A stretch of DNA of 9,559 nucleotides. Origin: Solirubrobacterales bacterium. Its GTDB lineage: Bacteria; Actinomycetota; Thermoleophilia; Solirubrobacterales; Solirubrobacteraceae. The position numbers and the translations under genes were made by a program. Location of the stretch: NCBI GenBank assembly GCA_013695395.1, contig JACDAP010000040.1, forward strand, positions 1 through 9,559. The letters run 5' to 3'. Positions 1 to 6,340 of the stretch are shown one piece after another (positions within the stretch are counted from its first letter, which is position 1; the number at the start of each line of letters is the position of its first letter). The notes below the pieces were generated by a model. The model saw nothing but the letters and a program-made list of their open reading frames with translations. It made no database searches and was not told the origin of the DNA.

Positions 1-326
1 AGGCCGAGACGCTCGGCGCCTCGCTGGCCCGACTCGGCTGGCTCCCCGCCGAGGTCGGCGCGAGCGCGCTCGTGCTCGGCCGCGACCTGCTCGCCGGCCA
101 CCTGGACGGGCCCTCGCGGATCGACGCGGCCGCGGTGGTCGAGACGGGAGAGCGCGCATACGCCCACCTGGAGGCGATCTGGCCGCTCGCGGAGGTCGCG
201 AGCGTGCCCCCCGAGGACCTGTGGCCGCTGCGGATGCTCGGCTCGCTCATGCTCGTGCTCGCCCGGCTGGAGGTCGAGGAGGACTGGCCGGCGCTCATCG
301 CTACCGCGGCGCGCGACGGCCTCTGA
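1..326 (+). CDS. 3' part of an unrecognised gene (5' end outside window)
   Basis: The frame is open from base 3 to a TGA at 324-326 and shows the C-terminal 107 residues of a protein whose start lies outside the window. The visible part is Ala/Leu-rich and looks helical, with no signal peptide, membrane segment or catalytic motif I can name. Two features stand out: an IWPLAEVA stretch, and an acidic segment (LEVEEDW) near the C terminus. Third codon positions are nearly all G/C, which supports real coding. A GTG at 72 could serve as an internal start, but the frame reads through it without a break, so I treat it as internal. The gene converges on yciH, with a shared hairpin between them. I do not recognise the family and assign no function. 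Confidence 0.7.
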   Translation, partial: AETLGASLARLGWLPAEVGASALVLGRDLLAGHLDGPSRIDAAAVVETGERAYAHLEAIWPLAEVASVPPEDLWPLRMLGSLMLVLARLEVEEDWPALIATAARDGL

Positions 327-340
327 GGCGCCCCCCGCCC

Positions 341-389
341 GAATCGCCCGCCATCTCCCCCGCCCGGCACTGAACATGGCGGGCGGTTC
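341..389. terminator. Bidirectional hairpin terminator between convergent genes
   Basis: The arms 341-354 and 376-389 are complementary over 14 bp with a single T-G wobble; the core 345-354/376-385 is a perfect 10 bp (CGCCCGCCAT/ATGGCGGGCG). The loop is 21 nt. The hairpin sits exactly between the stop of the upstream plus-strand gene (326) and the stop of yciH on the minus strand (394), so it can serve both transcripts. There is no T tract on either side, which is common for terminators in GC-rich actinobacteria. Confidence 0.7.
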
Positions 390-393
390 GGCC

Positions 394-726
394 TCAGCCA
401 CCGGCGAGCTTGACCTCGAAGCCCTCACCCCGCAGGAGCTCGACGACCGTGTCCCGGTGGTCGCCCTGGACCTCGATCACACCGTCCTTGATCGATCCGC
501 CGACGCCACACCGCTTCTTGAGCCGTCCCGCCAGCGTCTTGAGCTCGGCGTCAGCGAGCGGCAGGCCGGAGACGGTCGTCGCCGTCTTCCCGCGCCGCCC
601 GCTCGTCTCGCGCCGCACGCGCACTGTCCCGTCACCGGTGAGCCGGGCCTTTTCCGCCGGATCGCGCACCTTGCGCAGATCGCCGTCGGTGGTGGAGTAG
701 ACGGGCTTCGCGTCGCGCCGGGCCAT
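394..726 (-). CDS. yciH: YciH/SUI1 (eIF1-like) family protein
   Basis: This 110-residue protein belongs to the SUI1/eIF1 fold. Bacterial YciH is small and acts at the ribosome; in E. coli it has been linked to fidelity of initiation and to translation inhibition under stress, though its role in other bacteria is poorly known. The SUI1 domain spans about residues 34-108. It has the basic GRRGKTATTVSGL segment at 43-55, the conserved KKRCGVGGSIKDG block at 70-82, and IEVQGDHRD at 84-92, where eIF1 proteins also place a glycine-rich turn and an IQGD-like strand. Length matches the family (about 105-115 aa). The ATG at 726 lies 10 bp after the sigma-factor stop, so the two genes are probably cotranscribed. 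The 3' end faces the hairpin at 341-389. Confidence 0.92.
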   Translation of the reverse strand: MARRDAKPVYSTTDGDLRKVRDPAEKARLTGDGTVRVRRETSGRRGKTATTVSGLPLADAELKTLAGRLKKRCGVGGSIKDGVIEVQGDHRDTVVELLRGEGFEVKLAGG

Positions 727-736
727 GCGCCCGAGC

Positions 737-1822
737 CTACGCCGCCTCGCGCAGTGCCTCGATCTCCCGGTTCAGCGAGAGCCGCTCCAGCGCGCGCCGC
801 TCGACCAACCGCACCCGGTCGGCCGAAAGCCCGAGGCGTCGCCCCGTCTCGGAGAGCGGATGCGGGCCGTCCGCCGCGTCGCCGAGCCCGTAGCGCAGCT
901 GCAGCACGCCGCGCTCGTCCGGGCTGAGCCTGGCCAGCGCCCGCATGATCGCGTCATGGCGCAGGCCGACGATCACCTCCTCCTCGATCGGCGCGGCGTC
1001 GGAGGGAAGGAGCTCGCCGAGCGCGGAGTCCTCGCCCTCACCGACGGGCTTGTCGAGCGAGGTCACGGTCCGCGCGAGGTCACGCAGCTGACCGAGCTCG
1101 TCGAGGCTCAGCTCCGCGGCCTCGGCCACCTCCTCGTCGCTCGGCAGACGTCCCAGCCGGCGTCCCAGATCGCGTTCGGCCCGCGCGACTCGGCGCTCCC
1201 GCTGGGCCACGTTCACGGGGATCCGGATCGTCCGCGACTTGTTCTCGATGCCTCGCTGGATCGCCTGGCGGATCCAGAAGGTGGCGTAGGTCGAGAACTT
1301 GAAGCCCTTGCGCCAATCGAACTTCTCGACGGCGCGGATGAGCCCGATGATGCCCTCCTGGATGAGGTCCAGGAGGGGCAGCTCGTGCCCCTGGAAGCGC
1401 CGCGCGAGCGAGACGACGAGCCGGAGGTTCGCGTTGATCATCTGCTCCTTCGCCGCCGGATCGCCCTCCTCGACCCGCTTGGCGAGCGCCTGCTCCTGCA
1501 CCTTGGTCAGCAGCGGATGGCGACCGATCTCGTTGAGAAACAGCTGCAGCGCATCGGTCGTGCTCCCGGCCCAGTCTCCGTAGACCACCGTGGCGCCCGG
1601 GGTGGGCTTGGCGGCGGGGGCGCTCACCCGGCCGCAGTCGTCGGTGATCTCGAGGCCTGCGGCGGTGACGCGCTGATGCGCCACCTCCGCCTGCTCCTCG
1701 TCCAGCTCGAGCTCGTCGGTCAGCTCCGCCAGCTGGGAGAGGTTCACGCAGCCCTGCTCTTCGGCGGCAGCGATCACCGCGTCGACGCGCATCAGCGCGT
1801 CCGGGTCGATCGTGGAGTCCAT
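737..1822 (-). CDS. RpoD-like sigma-70 factor with a region 1.1-like N terminus (alternative primary-type)
   Basis: A 361-residue sigma-70 factor that would direct RNA polymerase to promoters. Domains in order: a region 1.1-like segment (about 8-65, with a typical [17 protein letters not shown] helix), region 1.2 (about 90-120, [13 protein letters not shown]), region 2 (about 122-200, with [31 protein letters not shown], and [12 protein letters not shown] for -10 recognition), region 3 (about 203-275) and region 4 (about 285-355). Core-binding and -10-melting segments follow the RpoD pattern. Region 4.2 is atypical: [22 protein letters not shown], where primary factors have the RIRQIEAKALRKL pattern. 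This suggests a group 2 or specialised factor rather than the housekeeping one. The start is the ATG at 1822; upstream in-frame sequence lacks conserved content. yciH follows after 10 bp. A GC palindrome (1831-1844) lies just upstream of the start. Confidence 0.93.
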   Translation of the reverse strand: MDSTIDPDALMRVDAVIAAAEEQGCVNLSQLAELTDELELDEEQAEVAHQRVTAAGLEITDDCGRVSAPAAKPTPGATVVYGDWAGSTTDALQLFLNEIGRHPLLTKVQEQALAKRVEEGDPAAKEQMINANLRLVVSLARRFQGHELPLLDLIQEGIIGLIRAVEKFDWRKGFKFSTYATFWIRQAIQRGIENKSRTIRIPVNVAQRERRVARAERDLGRRLGRLPSDEEVAEAAELSLDELGQLRDLARTVTSLDKPVGEGEDSALGELLPSDAAPIEEEVIVGLRHDAIMRALARLSPDERGVLQLRYGLGDAADGPHPLSETGRRLGLSADRVRLVERRALERLSLNREIEALREAA

Positions 1823-1830
1823 GTCTTCGA

Positions 1831-1844
1831 CTGTGCCCGCACAG
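1831..1844. promoter_or_regulatory. Palindrome CTGTGC-N2-GCACAG upstream of the sigma-factor gene
   Basis: A perfect inverted repeat with 6-bp arms and a 2-bp spacer ends 8 bp before the sigma-factor ATG, inside the short gap between the thioesterase terminator and the sigma gene. It could be a dimeric-repressor operator. In RNA it could instead form a short hairpin next to an otherwise weak ribosome binding region. I see no convincing -10 box in this gap, so the function is open. Confidence 0.35.
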
Positions 1845-1868
1845 CGCGGCCCGCTAACGGACCGGCGC

Positions 1869-1889
1869 GCGGCCACAAGCTGTGGCCGC
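1869..1889 (-). terminator. Hairpin terminator after the thioesterase gene
   Basis: A perfect 9-bp stem with a 3-nt loop (GCGGCCACA-AGC-TGTGGCCGC on the plus strand) starts at the base next to the thioesterase stop codon (1890-1892). There is no T tract after it. Position and stability suit termination of the hydrolase-thioesterase transcript before the downstream sigma gene. Confidence 0.65.
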
Positions 1890-2666
1890 TCAGCGTTCCT
1901 GCACAAACAGCGTCTGCTGGGCGGTGCCGATCGGCCCGAGTTCGTCGTACAGCGTCGCGGCTGCACGGCCGATGCCCGCAGGGTCGATGCGCGTCTCGGC
2001 GTCGAGCAGGACCCAGGGCCCGACGGGATCACGGAGCAGCGCGACCGTCAGGTCGGTGTTCACGAAGACGTGCGTGGCGAAGCTCACCACCACGGAGATC
2101 CCGTTGGCGAAGTCGGCCGCCGCGACCGCGCGGGTGATCGCGGCCGTCGCCGTGCCCGCGACGAGCTCCCCCGCGAGGCGGAACCACACACGTGTGCGGC
2201 CCTGCCGCTGCTCGGGAGGCGAACGGAGCTCCATGCCGGTGATGTGGAACGCCCGCTGCCCCGGTGAGACCTCCCAGGCCCCGGGCTCCGGTGCGCTCGC
2301 CTCGGGGCCTCTGCACGGCAGCCCGGACGCGGGCCGCGCGGCCGGCGGAAGCTCCATCGGGTCCGAGCGGCGCAAGAACCCCGCCCGCGCGAGCAGGACC
2401 CGGCGCCCGTCGACGGTGAGCTCGGCCTCGGCGAGCTGGAAGCGACGGCCCGGCTTGATGAGTCGGGCTGCGAGCTCCAGCGGCGCGAGCGGCACGGGGC
2501 CCAGGAACTCGAAGGTGCAGCGGGCGAGCTGGTGCTCGGGGGCGAGCGCCTGGAGCTCGGTGGCCAGGAGCCCGCACGCGGGGCCGCCGTGGAGCTGGCC
2601 GGGATCCCAGGGTCCGACGGCGTCCTCGCTCGGGACGTAGGTATCCCCTTCCCGGGTGAAGATCAC
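1890..2666 (-). CDS. Acyl-CoA thioesterase-like double hot-dog protein
   Basis: A 258-residue protein resembling the TesB-like / 4HBT_3 thioesterase superfamily, which hydrolyses acyl-CoA thioesters to free acid and CoA. The N-terminal hot-dog covers roughly residues 1-125 and includes a [16 protein letters not shown] stretch at 23-38, the typical HGG-type start of the central helix, followed by a [14 protein letters not shown] strand pair. The second hot-dog covers roughly 130-258, with RVWFRL, an [21 protein letters not shown] core and [26 protein letters not shown]. Such paired domains are normal for the family at this length. It starts with GTG at 2666, directly after the TGA of the upstream hydrolase with no bases between, which implies translational coupling. 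The substrate chain length cannot be read from sequence. A hairpin immediately follows the stop. Confidence 0.82.
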   Translation of the reverse strand: MIFTREGDTYVPSEDAVGPWDPGQLHGGPACGLLATELQALAPEHQLARCTFEFLGPVPLAPLELAARLIKPGRRFQLAEAELTVDGRRVLLARAGFLRRSDPMELPPAARPASGLPCRGPEASAPEPGAWEVSPGQRAFHITGMELRSPPEQRQGRTRVWFRLAGELVAGTATAAITRAVAAADFANGISVVVSFATHVFVNTDLTVALLRDPVGPWVLLDAETRIDPAGIGRAAATLYDELGPIGTAQQTLFVQER

Positions 2667-3443
2667 TCAGGTCCGTCCCGCCAGTTCAGCGATCACGCGG
2701 GAGAGCTGCCCGCCCTGCCAGGCCAGTGGGCTCTTGTCCTCGGCCTCCACGACCAGCGTGGCGCCGGGGATCCGGCGCGCGTAGTCCTCCCCCACCCAGA
2801 GCGGGTGACCGGGGTCGGCCTCGTCCCGGTCGGCGACCACCACCGTGGGGCAGCGCACGCCCGCCAGCTCGTCGACGGCGTAGGGCGTCGAGCGCGGGAC
2901 CTGCTCGAGCGCGTCGGCGACCGCGCTCGGACGGACGTGCGCGGCCAGGCGCTGACGGAGCACCTTCTCGGTCGTCTCGCGCCACTGCTCGGGCACCGAC
3001 GAGAGGTCGTAGGCGGCCACGAACCCGTCGACGCCCCCGTCGCGGAGCCCGGCGGCGAGCCGGTCCCAGCGGTCGAGGTCGGGCTCAGCGTCCGGGTGGG
3101 CGGCCGGGGTGATGACGACGAGCCCCGCCACGCGCTCGGGCGAGGCGAGCGCCACCTTGAGTGCGGTGTGAGCACCCATCGAGGCGCCGGCGAGCACCGC
3201 TCGCTCGATCCCGTTGACGTCGAGGACGGTTCCGAGGTCCGCCGCGAGCGCATCGTAGTCGTAGGCGTCCCCCGGGCCGCTCTCGCCGTGGCCGCGGGCG
3301 TCGTAGGCGAGCACGCGATGCCCGGCCCGCTCGAGGGCGCGCGAGCCCATCACCACGTAGCGCCGGGTGGCGGTCAGGCCGTGAAGCAGGACGACGGGCG
3401 GACCGTCGCCCGCGTCGGTGATCGAGAGCTCTGGGGCGGGCAC
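2667..3443 (-). CDS. Alpha/beta-hydrolase fold protein lacking the canonical catalytic histidine
   Basis: A 258-residue alpha/beta-hydrolase. Visible landmarks are the oxyanion-loop VVLLHG (17-22), YDARGHGES (47-55), the nucleophile elbow GASMGA with Ser88, and a likely acid at Asp205 (VVVADRD). Where family members have a C-terminal Gly-x-x-His, this protein reads EAEDKSPLAWQ, with Lys237 in that position, so the usual Ser-Asp-His triad seems incomplete. It could be a subfamily with another acid/base residue (His213 is nearby) or a non-hydrolytic relative. I chose the GTG at 3443. An in-frame ATG at 3467 would add 8 residues, but its codon overlaps the thioredoxin start on the other strand and would place the likely -10 box inside the gene. 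The stop abuts the thioesterase start, so the two act as one operon. Confidence 0.85.
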   Translation of the reverse strand: MPAPELSITDAGDGPPVVLLHGLTATRRYVVMGSRALERAGHRVLAYDARGHGESGPGDAYDYDALAADLGTVLDVNGIERAVLAGASMGAHTALKVALASPERVAGLVVITPAAHPDAEPDLDRWDRLAAGLRDGGVDGFVAAYDLSSVPEQWRETTEKVLRQRLAAHVRPSAVADALEQVPRSTPYAVDELAGVRCPTVVVADRDEADPGHPLWVGEDYARRIPGATLVVEAEDKSPLAWQGGQLSRVIAELAGRT

Positions 3444-3466
3444 GGGAGCCCGTACCCTAGGACGCA
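3444..3466. promoter_or_regulatory. Compact divergent promoter with overlapping -10 boxes
   Basis: Only 22 bp separate the GTG of the hydrolase (3443, minus) from the ATG of the thioredoxin gene (3466, plus). Within them the bases 3453-3459 (TACCCTA) give a TANNNT -10 hexamer on each strand: TACCCT (3453-3458) for plus and TAGGGT (3459-3454) for minus. Plus: the hexamer ends 7 nt before the ATG, the spacing expected for a leaderless mRNA. Minus: a start about 7 nt downstream would leave a leader of about 3 nt. No good -35 box is visible for either. AGGA just before the plus ATG is an alternative ribosome binding site. Confidence 0.5.
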
Positions 3467-4203
3467 TGACCGTGATCGACGTCTCCGAGGCGAGCTTCCA
3501 GGCCGACGTCCTCGACGCTGCGACCCCCGTGGTCGTCGACTTCTGGGCCGAGTGGTGCGGGCCATGCCGGCAGCTCTCGCCGATCCTCGAGAAGGAGGCC
3601 GCCAAGTTCGAGGGCAGGATCGTGCTGGCCAAGGTCGACACCGACGCCCATCCCGGCCTCTCCCAGCGCTTCAGCGTCTCCGGGATCCCGGCGGTGAAGG
3701 CGTTCGTGGGCGGCGAGGTGGTCGACGAGTTCGTCGGGGCCGTCTCACCGGTGGTCGCCGGCCGGTTCTTCGCGAAGCTCGTGCCGAGCGAGGCCGACGG
3801 GCTCGCCGAGGCGGGCGACGAAGCCTCGCTGCGCCGGGCACTCGAGCTCGAGCCGGGCCGGGCCGACGTCTCGATCACGCTCGCTCAGCTGCTCGCCGCG
3901 CGGGGCGAGCGGGCCGAGGCGCTCGCGCTGCTCGGGAAGGTCCGCGGTTCCTTCCGCGCCGATGGCCTGGCCGCTCGGCTGCGCCTGCTGGAGGCGGCGG
4001 ACGCCGACGTGGCTGCCGCGCTCGCGGCGCTCGACGCAGGTGAGACGGCCGCGGGCCTCGACGGCCTGATCGCGGCGATCCCGGCGGCCAACGGCGCCAC
4101 CGATGACCTGCGCGCCGTCGTGGTCGGGGTGCTCGACGAGCTCGGCCCGGGCGACCCCCTCTCCCGCGAGACCCGCCGCAAGCTCGCGGCCGCGCTCTTC
4201 TGA
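3466..4203 (+). CDS. Thioredoxin-TPR protein (CnoX/YbbN-like)
   Basis: A 245-residue cytoplasmic protein with an N-terminal thioredoxin domain (about 1-105) and a C-terminal Ala/Leu-rich helical part (about 110-245). The active site WCGPC is complete (Cys31, Cys34) within VVDFWAEWCGPC, and the cis-proline is at SGIP75. The C-terminal half contains TPR-like helix pairs (ALELEPGRADVSITLAQLLAARG and following) as in CnoX/YbbN. Those holdase-type chaperedoxins protect proteins from oxidative damage and pass them to GroEL/DnaK. E. coli CnoX lacks the first active-site Cys, while this protein keeps both, so it could also reduce disulfides. The ATG at 3466 is preferred to an upstream in-frame ATG at 3418, which lies inside the divergent hydrolase gene and adds non-conserved residues. 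Transcription is probably leaderless. The gene runs into the palindromic repeats at 4214. Confidence 0.9.
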   Translation: MTVIDVSEASFQADVLDAATPVVVDFWAEWCGPCRQLSPILEKEAAKFEGRIVLAKVDTDAHPGLSQRFSVSGIPAVKAFVGGEVVDEFVGAVSPVVAGRFFAKLVPSEADGLAEAGDEASLRRALELEPGRADVSITLAQLLAARGERAEALALLGKVRGSFRADGLAARLRLLEAADADVAAALAALDAGETAAGLDGLIAAIPAANGATDDLRAVVVGVLDELGPGDPLSRETRRKLAAALF

Positions 4204-4213
4204 GACGCCGGCC

Positions 4214-4265
4214 GCGGTGAGAATGGATCCATGCCCGCATAGCGGGCGTCATTCCATGCTCAGCG
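4214..4265. repeat. Palindromic repeat, copy 1 of 2
   Basis: A 52-bp unit repeated at 4274-4325 with an exact 60-bp period and 4 mismatches (4222, 4238, 4240, 4241). It folds into a nested hairpin on either strand. The outer arms 4218-4227 and 4253-4262 pair over 10 bp with one mismatch at 4222. An inner stem GCCCGC/GCGGGC (4233-4238/4242-4247) has a 3-nt loop. It lies between two convergent genes and has no coding sense of its own. It is REP-like in form, and may double as a terminator for the thioredoxin-TPR gene. Confidence 0.8.
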
Positions 4266-4273
4266 GACCCTAG

Positions 4274-4325
4274 GCGGTGAGCATGGATCCATGCCCGTAC
4301 CGCGGGCGTCATTCCATGCTCAGCG
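4274..4325. repeat. Palindromic repeat, copy 2 of 2
   Basis: Second copy of the 52-bp unit. Here the outer arms are a perfect 10-bp inverted repeat, TGAGCATGGA (4278-4287) with TCCATGCTCA (4313-4322). A 3x3 internal loop separates them from the inner stem GCCCGT/GCGGGC around 4293-4307, which closes with a wobble pair. Three of the four differences from copy 1 fall in the inner loop region, which still folds. The copy ends 3 bp before the stop codon of the minus-strand hydrolase gene at 4329, so it can act on that transcript as well. Confidence 0.8.
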
Positions 4326-4328
4326 CGA

Positions 4329-5141
4329 TCAGGGAGTGCGGGCCCCGAGCGCGTGGGCGGCCAGGAGATCGGCGCTCCGCTGCGGCTGCTCCCACCAGAA
4401 CATGTGCCCGATGCCGTCGAGCAGCTCGAGCGTCGCGTCAGGGAGCGCGGCCGCGATGACCGAGCCGTTGGAGACCGGCAGCATCCGGTCCTCGGTGCCG
4501 TGCACGACGAGCGTCGGGGTGCGGAGATCTGCCAGCCGGGCGCTCGCGTCGTGGGCACCGATCGCCTGCATCTGCAGGAGGATGACGGGCAGCGACGCGG
4601 GCACCGAGGTGGCCATGGTGTGGAACGGCGCGTAGTTGGCCTCGTCGGCGGCGAAGGCGCGTGAGACGTTCGTCTCGTAGCCCTGCCGCAGCGCACGCTC
4701 CCGGTCGCCGCTCATCATCGCCTCGCTCAGCGCCTGGAGGTCGGCCGGGTCGGCCATCCGGCTTTCCGGGCCACCGGCGTAGGTGCAGCCGAGGGACAGC
4801 GTGCGCAGGCGCTCCGGGTGCGCGAGCGCGAGCTCCTGAGCGATCATTCCGCCCATCGAGATGCCGAGCACGTGCGGACGCTCCCAGCCGACCGCGTCGA
4901 GCAGGCCGGCCGCGTCCGCGGCCAGCTCGGGCAGCGTGAACGGCTCGCGCCACGCGGTCGACCGCCCGATCCCGCGGTGGTCGTAGCGGAGCGTCTGGAA
5001 GCCCGCCGCCTCGAGGGCGGCGAGAAACGGCTCGCCCCAGGAAGCGTGGGTCCCGCTCATCCCCTGGATGAGCAGCAGCGGCTCTCCCGCCCCCCGCGTC
5101 TCGTAGTACAGCTCGGTCCCGTTCACGCTCGCGGTCGGCAT
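4329..5141 (-). CDS. Alpha/beta-hydrolase (complete triad)
   Basis: A 270-residue alpha/beta-hydrolase fold enzyme. It begins with the typical strand pair TASVNGTELYYETRGAGEP, followed by the oxyanion-loop LLLIQGMSG. It has YDHRGIGRS, the nucleophile elbow GISMGG with Ser95, a likely acid Asp in VVHGTEDRMLP, and the C-terminal His in DGIGHMFWWEQP, so the Ser-Asp-His triad is complete. The length (about 270) and the order of motifs fit the 3-oxoadipate enol-lactonase/esterase-like branch, but substrate cannot be told from sequence. The ATG at 5141 gives the usual N terminus; no clear Shine-Dalgarno is seen. It follows dinB by 10 bp, so it is probably in the same transcript and would then share its SOS control. 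The 3' end lies against palindromic repeat copy 2. Confidence 0.9.
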   Translation of the reverse strand: MPTASVNGTELYYETRGAGEPLLLIQGMSGTHASWGEPFLAALEAAGFQTLRYDHRGIGRSTAWREPFTLPELAADAAGLLDAVGWERPHVLGISMGGMIAQELALAHPERLRTLSLGCTYAGGPESRMADPADLQALSEAMMSGDRERALRQGYETNVSRAFAADEANYAPFHTMATSVPASLPVILLQMQAIGAHDASARLADLRTPTLVVHGTEDRMLPVSNGSVIAAALPDATLELLDGIGHMFWWEQPQRSADLLAAHALGARTP

Positions 5142-5151
5142 GGCGCGGACG

Positions 5152-6231
5152 CTACACCTCGAGCGCCAACTGCCCCGCGGGCGCGGCCGGCCCGTCGGCC
5201 TCGGTCTCCCCCGCGAAGGAGCCCATCCGCACCCCGAGCAGCCGGACCGGTCGCGGGGGCGCATACTCGCGCAGCAGCTCGAGCGCGACGCGGCGGACCA
5301 CGTCGACCTCGTTGGTCGCCGCCGGCACCGTGCGAGCCCGGGTGATCGTGGTCCAGTCGTCGAGGCGGACCTTGATCGCGATCGTCCGCCCGGTGCGCTC
5401 GTGCTTGGCCAGGCCGGCACAGAGCTTCTCGGCCAGCCGTGCGAGCGCGGCCTCCTGCTCCTCGATCGACGCCAGGTCGACGTCGAAGGTGCTCTCCCGC
5501 GACTCGCTCACCGCCACACGGACCGGGGTGACGTGCGAAGAGGCCTCGAACCGGGCGCGCGAGCGCAGCCAGGGACCCTGTCGCTCGCCGAACTGGGAGG
5601 CGAGCAGATCGTCGGGGGTGGCGGCGAGCTCGGCCAGCGTCCGGATGCCGAGCCGCTCGAGCTTCTCCGCGGTCTTGTCGCCGATGCCCGGGACGAGCGA
5701 CGGCGGATGGCCGGCGAACCGCGCACAGGCCTCCGCCTGGGTGAGCAGGACGAAGCCGGCGGGCTTCTCCGCGTCTGAGGCGACCTTCGCGACCAGCTTG
5801 TTCGGGCCGATGCCGACGGACGCCTGCATGCCGGTCTGCGTCCGGATCTGGTGGATGAGCCGCCGCATGGCGGCCTTTGGGGAGTGCATCCCGCTCAGGT
5901 CCAGATAGGCCTCGTCGAGCCCGAGGACCTCGACGAGGTCGACGGTTCCGCGGACGAGGTCCATCACCTTCCGCGAGACCGCGCGATAGGCCTCGAAGTC
6001 GGGCGGGACGAGGACGGCGTCCGGGCAGAGCCGGAGTGCGCGCGAGGTCGGCATGGCCGATCCCACGCCGAACTTCCGGGCCTCGTAGGAGGCCGTGGTC
6101 ACCACGGCCCGCGGGCCGCTGCCGGAGACGACGACCGGGAGCCCCTTGAGCTCCGGGCGCCGCTGCAGCTCCACCGTCGCGTAGAACGCATCCAGATCGA
6201 GGTGGGCGATCAGCCTGGATCCGCCGATCAT
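5152..6231 (-). CDS. dinB: DNA polymerase IV (Y family, DinB)
   Basis: A 359-residue Y-family translesion polymerase. The catalytic metal-binding residues are Asp12 in HLDLDAFYA (Tyr17 is the probable steric gate against ribonucleotides) and Asp106/Glu107 in LGLDEAYLDLSG. SVGIGPNKLVAKVASDAEKP in the palm and the helix-hairpin-helix VPGIGDKTAEKLERLGI in the thumb follow in family order, then the little-finger domain from about residue 240. The C terminus ends in QLALEV, resembling the beta-clamp-binding QLxLF peptide but without the final Phe. The ATG at 6231 places the first catalytic Asp at residue 12. A GTG at 6282 in frame would add 17 residues rich in Pro/Ser that look non-conserved. A LexA box lies 77-90 bp upstream, and a hydrolase gene follows 10 bp after the stop. 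Confidence 0.96.
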   Translation of the reverse strand: MIGGSRLIAHLDLDAFYATVELQRRPELKGLPVVVSGSGPRAVVTTASYEARKFGVGSAMPTSRALRLCPDAVLVPPDFEAYRAVSRKVMDLVRGTVDLVEVLGLDEAYLDLSGMHSPKAAMRRLIHQIRTQTGMQASVGIGPNKLVAKVASDAEKPAGFVLLTQAEACARFAGHPPSLVPGIGDKTAEKLERLGIRTLAELAATPDDLLASQFGERQGPWLRSRARFEASSHVTPVRVAVSESRESTFDVDLASIEEQEAALARLAEKLCAGLAKHERTGRTIAIKVRLDDWTTITRARTVPAATNEVDVVRRVALELLREYAPPRPVRLLGVRMGSFAGETEADGPAAPAGQLALEV

Positions 6232-6287
6232 CGTGGAGTCGCCGCGAGAATCGGTGGATGCAGGCTGGGCCGGGCCACGCACCGCGG

Positions 6288-6293
6288 AGGGTA
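6288..6293 (-). promoter_or_regulatory. Candidate -10 box of the dinB promoter
   Basis: On the minus strand this is TACCCT, a TANNNT hexamer like the one in front of the thioredoxin gene. It would start transcription near 6281, about 50 nt before the dinB ATG. The LexA palindrome 6308-6321 would then cover the -35 position, the expected arrangement for repression. No TTGACA-like -35 is visible, so the assignment rests on spacing and on the operator. Confidence 0.4.
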
Positions 6294-6307
6294 CGGGGCC
6301 CGGCGGA

Positions 6308-6321
6308 CGAACGTCTGTTCG
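6308..6321. promoter_or_regulatory. LexA (SOS) box upstream of dinB
   Basis: CGAACGTCTGTTCG is a perfect CGAAC-N4-GTTCG palindrome, the core recognised by LexA in Bacillus and mycobacteria. It lies between the stop of the RlpA-like gene (6341) and the dinB start (6231), the only gene it could plausibly control on the minus strand. This supports DNA-damage induction of dinB, and of the hydrolase behind it if cotranscribed. Confidence 0.8.
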
Positions 6322-6340
6322 CTGGAGCTCGCCCGGCTCC

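Noticed and set aside
725..2137. Long plus-strand open frame opposite the sigma factor
   Set aside because: It is the antisense shadow of a clear sigma-70 gene. High GC removes stop codons on the opposite strand, and the peptide shows no family motif.
3444..3878. N-terminal extension of the minus-strand hydrolase across the thioredoxin gene
   Set aside because: The frame is open by chance; the added residues are Ser/Ala-rich shadow of the thioredoxin gene, and hydrolase homology starts near 3443.
2532..4043. Plus-strand open frame of about 500 codons spanning the hydrolase and the thioredoxin gene
   Set aside because: It crosses two recognised genes in other frames and has Arg/Gly-rich low-quality sequence; a GC shadow.
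4214..4325. CRISPR-like repeat pair
   Set aside because: There are only two copies, the spacer is 8 bp, the unit is a long nested palindrome, and no cas gene is near.
3875..4696. In-frame 20-residue repeat (AEHGMTPAVRAWIHAHR-like) on the minus strand as a protein repeat
   Set aside because: It arises because the DNA repeat period is 60 bp, a multiple of three; the frame is a shadow outside any recognised gene.
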